Source of the DNA: Rhizobium mongolense subsp. loessense | GTDB taxonomy: Bacteria > Pseudomonadota > Alphaproteobacteria > Rhizobiales > Rhizobiaceae | Length of the DNA stretch: 64,000 bases | Reading direction: 5' to 3' | NCBI RefSeq assembly: GCF_900099775.1 | Contig: NZ_FMTM01000001.1 | Span: forward strand, 1,302,001 to 1,366,000 | Shown: positions 56,853 through 64,000 of the stretch, in pieces | How the letters are laid out: the number at the start of each line of letters is the position of its first letter | How positions within the stretch are numbered: the first letter of the stretch is position 1 | The notes under the pieces: model-generated | The model's database searches: none | Told to the model about the DNA's origin: nothing | Seen by the model: only the letters and a program-made list of their open reading frames with translations | Translations under genes and position numbers: made by a program

Positions 56853-57466
56853 GCCGGAAGCTTGGCGAAACGCCCTATATTCATGAGACTGCCTCCGTCA
56901 GCGATGTCACGCTTGGCCGTTATACGGAAGTGTCCGAACGCTGCCGGATCAGCGAAGTCGAATTCGGCGACTATTCTTACATCATGCAGGACGGCTCCAT
57001 CTGGTGCGCGACGATCGGCAAGTTCGTAAATATTGCCGCCGCCGTTCGCATCAACGCGACCAACCATCCGACATGGCGTGCGACGTTGCATCACTTCACC
57101 TATCGCGCTGCGGACTACTGGCCGGATGCGAATATGGAGGCGGAATTCTTCGAATGGCGACGCTCCAACCGCGTCGTCATCGGCCATGACGTCTGGATCG
57201 GCCACGGGGCCACCATCCTGCCCGGCGTCACCGTCGGCAACGGTTCGGTGGTCGGTGCCGGCGCAGTCGTCTCGAACGATGTCGCACCCTACACGATCGT
57301 CGGCGGCGTTCCCGCAAAGCTTATCCGTGAACGCTTCCCCAAGGAAATCGGTGAGCGGATGGACAAACTTGCCTGGTGGGACTGGGAGCATTCAAGGTTG
57401 CGCGCAGCGCTCGAGGATTTCCGGGCGCTGTCGGCCGAAGACTTCCTTTGCCGGCATGATGGCTAA
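56849..57466 (+). CDS. Phosphonate-operon hexapeptide-repeat transferase (TIGR03308-like)
   Basis: A 205-residue left-handed beta-helix protein. Hexapeptide-type turns cover residues 10-180 ([65 protein letters not shown]). His residues in WIGHGA and NATNHPTW resemble acyltransferase active sites. The family is found in phn operons and has been named phosphonate metabolism transferase. It could acetylate a pathway intermediate in place of PhnO, which is absent here, but the reaction is unproven. Confidence 0.88.
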   Translation: MSRKLGETPYIHETASVSDVTLGRYTEVSERCRISEVEFGDYSYIMQDGSIWCATIGKFVNIAAAVRINATNHPTWRATLHHFTYRAADYWPDANMEAEFFEWRRSNRVVIGHDVWIGHGATILPGVTVGNGSVVGAGAVVSNDVAPYTIVGGVPAKLIRERFPKEIGERMDKLAWWDWEHSRLRAALEDFRALSAEDFLCRHDG

Positions 57467-57520
57467 AGCTCTGTTCACGACGGCGCAGGCAAGACCTGCT
57501 GAAAGTTCTATGTCGCCGCT

Positions 57521-57538
57521 TGATCATCATTCTGTCAC
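57521..57538 (+). promoter_or_regulatory. Weak second Pho-box-like element
   Basis: TGATCAT-N4-CTGTCAC lies in the 164-base gap before the DUF1045 gene. The second half matches the PhoB consensus well, the first half only in its last four bases. An internal PhoB promoter for the DUF1045-phnM-phnN part is possible. Confidence 0.25.
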
Positions 57539-57630
57539 GGAAATCTTTTAGCCGGGGAGCTTGCTTGCAGTCCGTCGTCAAATCGCTGACATTGCGGCTC
57601 TGCTCTACCATTTTTTTCAGGACAAGAATT

Positions 57631-58326
57631 TTGCGCTACGCCCTTTATTTCACGCCGCCAAAGAACGATCCCCTGACTGGCACTGCCTCCATCTGGCTTG
57701 GGCGCGACGCATTTGCGGGCGAAACTTATCCGGCTCCCGAGGAAGATGGGATGCCGGCTGCAGAGCAGTTCGAGCTGACAGCCGATCCGCGCCGTTACGG
57801 CTTTCATGCGACGATAAAGGCGCCTTTTGCGCTTGCCTCTTCGGTCACCGAGAGAGACTTGATGACTGTGGTCGAGGATTTCACCGGCCGTACACCGGCA
57901 TTCGAAATCCCTGAACTTGTCCTCGGGCAGATCGGCCGCTTCTTTGCGCTCGTTCCAGGTTTTCTGCATGCGCCGCTTCAGGATTTCGCGGCAAGCGTGG
58001 TAAAGTCCTTCGAGCCGTTTCGCGCAGCGCTTTGCGAGGCCGATATTGCAAGGCGAAAGCCTGAAAAATTGACGGAAAGCCAGCGCGCCAACCTTATGCG
58101 CTGGGGTTATCCCTATGTGATGGAGGATTTCGGTTTCCACATGACGCTGACCGGCCAGGTGCCGGAAGAGCGCTCAGCACTGATGAAATCGATCCTGGAG
58201 AAGCGTTTTGCCGCCTTCATCGGCCGGCCGCTTTCCATTTCCGGCCTCGCGGTATTCATAGAAGAAGAGCGCGGCGAGCCGTTCAAGATTTATTCCTGGC
58301 TGCCGCTTGCTGGCGCCAAACCCTGA
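57631..58326 (+). CDS. DUF1045 protein, 2H-phosphoesterase-like, of the phosphonate operon
   Basis: A 231-residue protein of the DUF1045/TIGR03223 family found in phn operons. Two HxTx motifs, FHATIKAPF (about residue 52) and FHMTLTGQVP (about 170), are the catalytic pair of 2H phosphoesterases that hydrolyse cyclic phosphates. The C-P lyase pathway needs such a step (5-phosphoribosyl 1,2-cyclic phosphate, done by PhnP in E. coli), and no phnP lies here. The TTG start at 57631 has AGGA 8 bases upstream; the earlier open frame has no family residues. Confidence 0.85.
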   Translation: MRYALYFTPPKNDPLTGTASIWLGRDAFAGETYPAPEEDGMPAAEQFELTADPRRYGFHATIKAPFALASSVTERDLMTVVEDFTGRTPAFEIPELVLGQIGRFFALVPGFLHAPLQDFAASVVKSFEPFRAALCEADIARRKPEKLTESQRANLMRWGYPYVMEDFGFHMTLTGQVPEERSALMKSILEKRFAAFIGRPLSISGLAVFIEEERGEPFKIYSWLPLAGAKP

Positions 58327-58337
58327 GAGATCCGCAG

Positions 58338-59477
58338 ATGACTACAGAGACAGTCCTTTCCAACGCCCGCATCGTTCTTGAAGACGAGATCGTCAATGGC
58401 TCGCTTTTGATCCGCGACGGCAGGATTGCCGATATCTCAGAGGGCAATTCGGCAATCGGAGAGGATTTCGAAGGCGATTACCTCATCCCCGGCCTCGTCG
58501 AACTCCATACCGACCATCTGGAAGGCCACTATTCGCCTCGCCCGGGCCTGCGCTGGAACAAGACGGCGGCCATCCAGGCCCATGACGCCCAGATCGTCAC
58601 CTCCGGCATCACCACCGTTTTCGACTGCCTGCGCATGGGCGCGGACGAGGACGGTGGCTTTGAACACGGCGAAATGCGCGAGATGGCTGACGCCATCCAG
58701 AAGGCCGAGCAGGAAGGCCGGCTTCGCGCGGAACACCTGATCCACCTGCGCTGCGAAGTCTCGGCCGACAACGTGCTGGCGCATTTCGCGGACTTCGAGG
58801 ACGATCCCTATGTCCGCCTTGTTTCGCTGATGGACCACGCGCCGGGCCAGCGTCAGTTCCAGACGATGGATCAGTACGTCTTCTACTATCAGAAGAAGCG
58901 CGGCCTTTCGGACGAGGAGTTCGCGCGCTTCATCGAAAAGCGCCTCGGCGAATCCGCTCGCAATTCGACGCCGCACCGCACCGCGATCGCCAAGGTCTGC
59001 AAGGAGCGTGGTATCACCGTTGCTAGCCACGACGATGCGACACTTGCCCATGTCGACGAGGCGATTGAAAACGGCGTGCGCCTTGCGGAGTTTCCAACGA
59101 GCTTCGACGCCGCCAAGGCATCGCACGCGCATGGAATGAGCGTACTGATGGGCGCTCCCAATGTCGTGCGCGGCAAGTCTCACTCAGGCAACATCGCCGC
59201 TCGCGATCTTGCAGAGCGCGGCGTCCTCGACGTGCTCTCTTCCGATTACGTGCCACTCAGCCTGCTCTACGCACCCTTCATTCTTGCCGACGAGGTGGAG
59301 ACCATTTCGTTGTCCAAGGCCATCGCGATGGTGACCGCCACGCCCGCGCGCACCGTCAGCCTCAATGATCGCGGTCGAATCGACACCGGCCTCCGTGCCG
59401 ATCTTGTCCGCGTCTTCCGCGACGAGGGCGTGCCGGTGACACGATCCGTCTGGCGCGAAGGGCGCCGGGTCGCATGA
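58338..59477 (+). CDS. phnM: RPnTP hydrolase PhnM
   Basis: A 379-residue amidohydrolase-fold enzyme that removes diphosphate from alpha-D-ribose 1-methylphosphonate 5-triphosphate. Metal-binding residues are in LVELHTDHLEGHYSPRPG near residue 55, and further ligands are in MDHAPGQRQF and ASHDDATL. ATG 58338 follows GAGAG. The stop overlaps the phnN start. Confidence 0.95.
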   Translation: MTTETVLSNARIVLEDEIVNGSLLIRDGRIADISEGNSAIGEDFEGDYLIPGLVELHTDHLEGHYSPRPGLRWNKTAAIQAHDAQIVTSGITTVFDCLRMGADEDGGFEHGEMREMADAIQKAEQEGRLRAEHLIHLRCEVSADNVLAHFADFEDDPYVRLVSLMDHAPGQRQFQTMDQYVFYYQKKRGLSDEEFARFIEKRLGESARNSTPHRTAIAKVCKERGITVASHDDATLAHVDEAIENGVRLAEFPTSFDAAKASHAHGMSVLMGAPNVVRGKSHSGNIAARDLAERGVLDVLSSDYVPLSLLYAPFILADEVETISLSKAIAMVTATPARTVSLNDRGRIDTGLRADLVRVFRDEGVPVTRSVWREGRRVA

Positions 59478-60073
59478 TCCCCTCGCACGAGCCACACTTG
59501 GTACCCGGCACAGAGCGAGGCATCATGGTCGTTGTCGTCGGCCCGAGCGGCGCCGGCAAGGACACGCTGATAAACCTGGCGGCAAAGCATTTTGCCGGCC
59601 GTCCCGACGTGCATTTCGTCCGCCGCGTCATCACACGGGACCGCGATGCCGGCGGCGAAGATCATCTGTCCGTTTCCGACGGAGGCTTTGTCTCTATGGA
59701 GCAATCCGGCAACTTCGCCGTATGGTGGGAAGCGCATGGCCTGAAATACGGCATTCCAGCAGAAGTTTCCGTCGCGCTCGCCAAGGGCCATATGGTAATC
59801 GCCAACGGCTCACGCTCGGCACTCCATCTCTTCCATGCCGTTTTTCCCCGCCTCAAGGTCATCAACGTGACCGCACGCCCGGAAGTGCTGGCAGGCCGCC
59901 TCGAAGCGCGCGGCCGCGAGACGCACGAAGACATTATGGCCCGCCTCGCCCGCGGCCCGCTGACCGTACGCGGCGACTACGACGTCACCGAACTAGACAA
60001 CAGTCGCTCGCTGGAGGAAGCCGGGCGCAAGATCATCGAGACGCTCAACGGCTTCCTCACAAAAGTTGGTTAG
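59474..60073 (+). CDS. phnN: Ribose 1,5-bisphosphokinase PhnN
   Basis: A 199-residue P-loop kinase that phosphorylates ribose 1,5-bisphosphate to PRPP, the last step of the pathway. The ATP-binding loop VVVGPSGAGKDTLIN is near residue 17, and VRRVITRD and the guanylate-kinase-like motif NGSRSALHLF follow. The start overlaps phnM by 4 bases. It ends 6 bases before the convergent ftsK-like gene. Confidence 0.95.
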   Translation: MIPSHEPHLVPGTERGIMVVVVGPSGAGKDTLINLAAKHFAGRPDVHFVRRVITRDRDAGGEDHLSVSDGGFVSMEQSGNFAVWWEAHGLKYGIPAEVSVALAKGHMVIANGSRSALHLFHAVFPRLKVINVTARPEVLAGRLEARGRETHEDIMARLARGPLTVRGDYDVTELDNSRSLEEAGRKIIETLNGFLTKVG

Positions 60074-60079
60074 CCGGCT

Positions 60080-62359
60080 TCACTCTTCACGCCCCGACAC
60101 GATCTCACGTTTGCCGACATGGTTCGCGGGACCGACGAGGCCTTCCTTTTCCATGCGCTCTACAAGCGATGCCGCACGGTTGTAGCCAATGCCGAGGCGG
60201 CGCTGGATGTAGGAGGTCGAGCACTTCTTGTCGCGCAGCACGACCTTGACCGCCTGATCGTAAAGCTCGTTGCCATCCTCGGATGCGATCGCGCTCTTGT
60301 CGAAGACGGCGCCCTCTTCCGGCTCGGCATCCTCCTCTTCGTCAGCCGTGACCGTCTCCAGATATTCCGGCCGGCCCTGCGTCTTTAGATGCGCGACGAC
60401 CTTTTCGACTTCGAGGTCGGAGACGAACGGGCCGTGCACACGGGAAATCCTGCCGCCACCTTGCATGTGCAGCATGTCGCCCTGGCCGAGCAGCTGCTCG
60501 GCGCCTTGCTCGCCAAGGATCGTGCGGCTGTCGATCTTCGATGTGACCTGGAAGGAGATGCGCGTCGGGAAATTCGCCTTGATGGTTCCGGTGATGACAT
60601 CGACCGACGGACGCTGTGTCGCCATGATGAGATGGATGCCGGCGGCGCGCGCCATCTGGGCCAGGCGCTGGATCGCGCCCTCGATCTCCTTGCCGGCGAC
60701 CATCATGAGGTCGGCCATTTCATCGACGATGACGACGATATAGGGCATCGGCGTCAGGTCCATTTCCTGCTGCTCTTCGATCGGCGCACCTGTGCCCTTG
60801 TCGAAACCGGTCTGGACCATGATGTGGACCGTCTCGCCCTTTTCGCGGGCCTGCGCGACACGGCCGTTGTAGCCGTCGATGTTGCGCACGCCGAGGCGCG
60901 ACATTTTGCGGTAGCGCTCCTCCATCTCGCGCACCGCCCATTTCAGCGCCATCACGGCCTTCTTCGGATCGGTGACGACCGGCGTCAATAGGTGCGGAAT
61001 GCCGTCATAGACGGACAGTTCCAGCATCTTCGGATCGACCATGATGAGACGGCACTGCTCCGGTGTCATGCGATAGAGCAGTGAGAGGATCATCGTGTTG
61101 ATGGCGACGGATTTGCCGGAGCCGGTGGTGCCGGCCACCAGCAGGTGCGGCATCTTCGCAAGCTCGGCGATCACCGGCTCCCCGCCGATCGTCTTGCCGA
61201 GGCCGAGCGCCAGCTTGTAGCCGCTTTTTTCGAAATCCTGGCTCTCGATCATCTCGCGGAAATAGACCGTCTCGCGCATCACGTTCGGCAATTCGATGCC
61301 GATGACATTGCGGCCGGGCACGACGGCGACACGGGCCGACAGCGCCGACATGGAGCGGGCTATATCGTCGGCAAGGCCGATGACGCGCGACGACTTCACT
61401 CCGGGTGCAGGTTCGAATTCGTAAAGCGTTACGACCGGACCCGGGCGGACATGAATGATCTCGCCCTTGATGCCGAAGTCCTCCAGCACACTTTCCAGCA
61501 GCCCGGCATTCTGCTCAAGCGTTTCCTGCGGCATGATCTCGCCAAAACGCTCCGGTGGTTCCTGCAGCAGGGAGCGCGGCGGAAACTCGTAACCGGATGG
61601 ATCGATATTCGCCGGGATTGTCTTCTGCGTTACAGCCCGCGGTGCGGGCGCCAGGGGTGCAGGGGCCTGCACGCGAACCGGCATCGGCGCGATCGGCTGG
61701 GTTTTCGCGGTCACCGGTGCGGCGGCCGGTCGGGCTGCCGGAGCCACGTTCGATATCGACCTTATGGGCGCTGGAGCGGCCGTGGCCGTGGCGGGTGCGT
61801 CGGGCTTCGGCGGTCTCCCTCCCGGGCGCCATTCCATTACGCGGAAGTGTGAGATGATCGATTCCGGCGTGACCTCAACCTTCGGCAGGCAAGCAACTGG
61901 GAGGGCAATCGGGGCCGCAGTCGCTTCCTCGAAGGCCATGACTTCCCAAAAGGCGAAATCGGAAATGCCGGTCAACTCGGACGAAGCGCGATATTCCGGC
62001 TCGACCTGAATTTCGGCGACATGTTTGGGATGATCGATCTCGGGCACGGATGGACCGGCTTCCGGCAGATAGATGTCGAACGGCACGTCAACCATCATCG
62101 GGGCGCTTGGTTCGACATCAACAGCCGGCCCTTCGCTGACGATCTCCTCGCGAAACGGCGGTTCCGATTCGGCCGTCGGCCGGCGTTTACTGATCAGGTT
62201 TTCCGGCGTGCGGGTAAAACGCACGTTCGGTGCAAGCGAGAAATTACTCTGCCAAACCGGCGCTGCCGGAGCGACATTCATGTCATCGCCCGCATGCTGT
62301 ACGTCTATTTCCGAGGAAAAATCACCGGCATCCGTCAAATTCGTTCTGGGAAAACGCAT
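60080..62359 (-). CDS. ftsK: FtsK/SpoIIIE-type DNA translocase lacking a membrane domain
   Basis: A 759-residue protein. Residues 1-250 are acidic and then Ala/Pro-rich, with no membrane segment. The alpha/beta motor follows, with Walker [14 protein letters not shown] near 409-421 and Walker [13 protein letters not shown] near 540. The C-terminal gamma winged helix ([25 protein letters not shown]) reads polar KOPS-type sequences. Normal FtsK has four N-terminal membrane helices. An in-frame TGA five codons upstream rules out a longer 5' end. It may be a second translocase besides a membrane-bound FtsK elsewhere. Confidence 0.9.
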   Translation of the reverse strand: MRFPRTNLTDAGDFSSEIDVQHAGDDMNVAPAAPVWQSNFSLAPNVRFTRTPENLISKRRPTAESEPPFREEIVSEGPAVDVEPSAPMMVDVPFDIYLPEAGPSVPEIDHPKHVAEIQVEPEYRASSELTGISDFAFWEVMAFEEATAAPIALPVACLPKVEVTPESIISHFRVMEWRPGGRPPKPDAPATATAAPAPIRSISNVAPAARPAAAPVTAKTQPIAPMPVRVQAPAPLAPAPRAVTQKTIPANIDPSGYEFPPRSLLQEPPERFGEIMPQETLEQNAGLLESVLEDFGIKGEIIHVRPGPVVTLYEFEPAPGVKSSRVIGLADDIARSMSALSARVAVVPGRNVIGIELPNVMRETVYFREMIESQDFEKSGYKLALGLGKTIGGEPVIAELAKMPHLLVAGTTGSGKSVAINTMILSLLYRMTPEQCRLIMVDPKMLELSVYDGIPHLLTPVVTDPKKAVMALKWAVREMEERYRKMSRLGVRNIDGYNGRVAQAREKGETVHIMVQTGFDKGTGAPIEEQQEMDLTPMPYIVVIVDEMADLMMVAGKEIEGAIQRLAQMARAAGIHLIMATQRPSVDVITGTIKANFPTRISFQVTSKIDSRTILGEQGAEQLLGQGDMLHMQGGGRISRVHGPFVSDLEVEKVVAHLKTQGRPEYLETVTADEEEDAEPEEGAVFDKSAIASEDGNELYDQAVKVVLRDKKCSTSYIQRRLGIGYNRAASLVERMEKEGLVGPANHVGKREIVSGREE

Positions 62360-62524
62360 GCGACCCGCTACTCACTCAATTTCTGACCCAACCGGATTAG
62401 AAAATGAAGGTTAACAAGTTCCTTCCAGCCGCATCTAAACGACACACCCTCCGAACCAAAAACGCAGAACCGCCAATGAGTTAAGTCATCGAGAAAAATC
62501 TTTGAGGCCGGAAGGACGAAGCGC

Positions 62525-64000
62525 TCAGTGCGCTTGGTCCCAATTGGTGGCGGCGCGCGCATCCACCTTCAACGGCACGCGCATTTCAAGCGCCGGCATG
62601 GCAGCGTTTTCCATCACGGAAACAATGATCGGCATCGCCTTTTCGACGTCGGTATCCTCGACTTCGAAGATGAGTTCATCATGCACCTGCAGCAGCATGC
62701 GCACCCGATCCGCAAGGCCGGCTTCGGCGAGTGCCGGTTCGATCTTGATCATTGCCCGGCGGATGACATCGGCTGCCGAGCCCTGGATCGGTGCGTTGAT
62801 CGCAGCCCGCTCGTTGAAGGCGCGCACCGAAGGATTGGAGGAGCGGATTTCCGGATAGTTGATTCGCCGCCCGAAGATCGTTTCGACATAGCCCTTGTCG
62901 CGCGCCATCTGTTTGCGGCTGTCCATATAGTCGCGAATGCCGGGGAAGCGCTCGAAATATTTCTTGATGTAGTCACCCGCTTCCGAGCGCTCGATCGAGA
63001 GCTGGTTGGCGAGGCCAAAGGCCGAAATGCCGTAGATGATGCCGAAGTTGATCGCCTTGGCGCGGCGGCGCACTTCGGCCGGCATGCCATCGACGGGAAC
63101 GCCGAACATTTCGGAGGCCGTCATGGCGTGAATATCGATGCCTTCGGCAAAAGCCTGGGTCAGCTGGGGAATTTCCGCGACATGCGCGAGCACGCGCAGT
63201 TCGATCTGGCTGTAATCGGCCGAGATCAGCTTATGCCCGGGCGTGGAGATGAAAGCGGTGCGGATTTTGCGGCCTTCCAGCGTCCGCACCGGAATGTTCT
63301 GCAGGTTAGGCTCGGACGACGAAAGACGCCCTGTCGTCGTCGAAGCCAGCGAATAGGAGGTGTGGACGCGCTTCGTCTGCGGATGCACGTAACCCGGCAG
63401 CGCATCGGTATAGGTGGATTTCAGCTTAGTCAGTTGGCGCCAATCGACGATCTTGCGCGGCAGCTCGAAACCCGCAGCGGCAAGATCTTCCAGCACGCTT
63501 GCCGAAGTCGACCATTGCCCGGTCTTTGTCTTGCTGCCCCCAGCAAGCCCCAGCTTGCCGAAGAGGATGTCGCCAAGCTGCTTCGGCGAGCCGATCGTGA
63601 ACTTCTCACCCGCCAGCGCATAGATTTCGTCCTCCAGGCGCGCAGCGCCTTGTGCCAGTTCCCCGGAAAGGCGGGACAGGATCTGACGGTCGACCGTGAT
63701 GCCGCGTTCTTCCATGCGCGCCAGGACCGGCAGTAGCGGGCGCTCCAGACGCTCGTAGACAGCCGTCAGCTTTGCTGCGGCAAGTCGTGGCTTCAGCACC
63801 ATCCAGAGCCGCAATGTCACATCGGCGTCTTCAGCAGCGTAATGCGTAGCACGGTCGATATCGACAAGGTCGAACGTCACATTCGCCCTGCCGCTTCCTG
63901 CGATATCCTTGTAGGCAATCGGCTTATGGCCGAGAAATTTCTCTGAGAGCGAGCCCATCCCGTGCGCCCCGGTGCCGGCGTCGAGCACGTAGGACATCAG
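62525..64000 (-). CDS. polA: DNA polymerase I, C-terminal part (5' end outside window)
   Basis: At least 491 codons are present and the frame runs off the right end. The end of a 3'-5' exonuclease domain (YAAEDADVTLRLW, with the conserved Tyr and Asp) is followed by the polymerase domain: motif A ISADYSQIELRVLAH, the O-helix motif RRAKAINFGIIYGISAFG and motif C LLQVHDELIFEV. It fills gaps in DNA repair and lagging-strand synthesis. The 165 bases between it and the ftsK-like gene show no other gene. Confidence 0.96.
   Translation of the reverse strand: MMSYVLDAGTGAHGMGSLSEKFLGHKPIAYKDIAGSGRANVTFDLVDIDRATHYAAEDADVTLRLWMVLKPRLAAAKLTAVYERLERPLLPVLARMEERGITVDRQILSRLSGELAQGAARLEDEIYALAGEKFTIGSPKQLGDILFGKLGLAGGSKTKTGQWSTSASVLEDLAAAGFELPRKIVDWRQLTKLKSTYTDALPGYVHPQTKRVHTSYSLASTTTGRLSSSEPNLQNIPVRTLEGRKIRTAFISTPGHKLISADYSQIELRVLAHVAEIPQLTQAFAEGIDIHAMTASEMFGVPVDGMPAEVRRRAKAINFGIIYGISAFGLANQLSIERSEAGDYIKKYFERFPGIRDYMDSRKQMARDKGYVETIFGRRINYPEIRSSNPSVRAFNERAAINAPIQGSAADVIRRAMIKIEPALAEAGLADRVRMLLQVHDELIFEVEDTDVEKAMPIIVSVMENAAMPALEMRVPLKVDARAATNWDQAH

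Overview
The window is ordinary-looking, GC-rich chromosomal DNA of an alphaproteobacterium, most likely a Rhizobium close to R. leguminosarum/R. etli. The reasons are a type II glutamine synthetase gene (glnII) divergent from the rhizobial translational inhibitor gene gstI, a cpa/tad Flp pilus cluster of Rhizobiales type, a rhizobial intergenic palindrome near 2150, and the alphaproteobacterial form of the phosphonate (phn) operon. I found no insertion sequence, prophage, CRISPR array or rRNA. There is one tRNA (Ser, anticodon GGA) and one decayed gene, an msrA remnant.

Layout. 1-4125 (+): the tail of a LysR regulator, then a family-5 solute-binding protein and two DppB/DppC-type permeases with no ATPase beside them. 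4126-6843 (-): NlpC/P60 hydrolase, MarR-like regulator, M17 aminopeptidase. 6987-19560: the Flp pilus locus, with tadD (+), an unrelated LysE exporter, tadC-tadB-cpaF-cpaE-cpaD-cpaC-cpaB-cpaA and the pilin (-), and a divergent operon (+) of a secretin-N-domain protein and two TadE-like pseudopilins. 19652-31221: a nucleoside uptake and salvage block, with deoB-add-upp on + and a BMP-family ABC transporter followed by cdd-punA-deoC-deoA on -. 31450-33614: msrA remnant, small membrane protein, tRNA-Ser, DUF763 protein. 33730-38239: glnII, gstI, DUF72 protein, pncB, a small membrane protein. 38337-45156 (-): a Yej-type peptide ABC transporter followed by a glyoxylate/hydroxypyruvate reductase. 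45452-51382 (+): mepA, mgsA, glk, an MsbA-type exporter, dapB, gpmA. 51433-60073: phnF (-) and phnGHIJKL, a hexapeptide transferase, a DUF1045 protein, phnM and phnN (+), a C-P lyase pathway. 60080-64000 (-): an FtsK-type translocase without a membrane domain, and polA, cut by the window end.

How the parts work together. The BMP transporter imports nucleosides. Cdd, Add, PunA, DeoA, DeoB, DeoC and Upp deaminate them, split them and feed bases and pentose phosphates back into metabolism. The phn genes convert alkylphosphonates to PRPP. No phnP is present, and a DUF1045 protein with two HxTx motifs may fill the cyclic-phosphodiesterase step. The cpa/tad genes build a type IVb pilus.

The most informative non-coding signals are: a sigma-54 promoter and NtrC-type boxes between glnII and gstI; an exact CtrA consensus (TTAA-N7-TTAAC) upstream of cpaB; a perfect inverted repeat and a Pho-box-like direct repeat between phnF and phnG; and a 13-bp hairpin between the nucleoside-binding protein gene and its ATPase gene. 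No clearly undescribed system was identified. The less usual points are the DUF1045 substitution, the soluble FtsK, the DUF763 protein and the regulatory sites.
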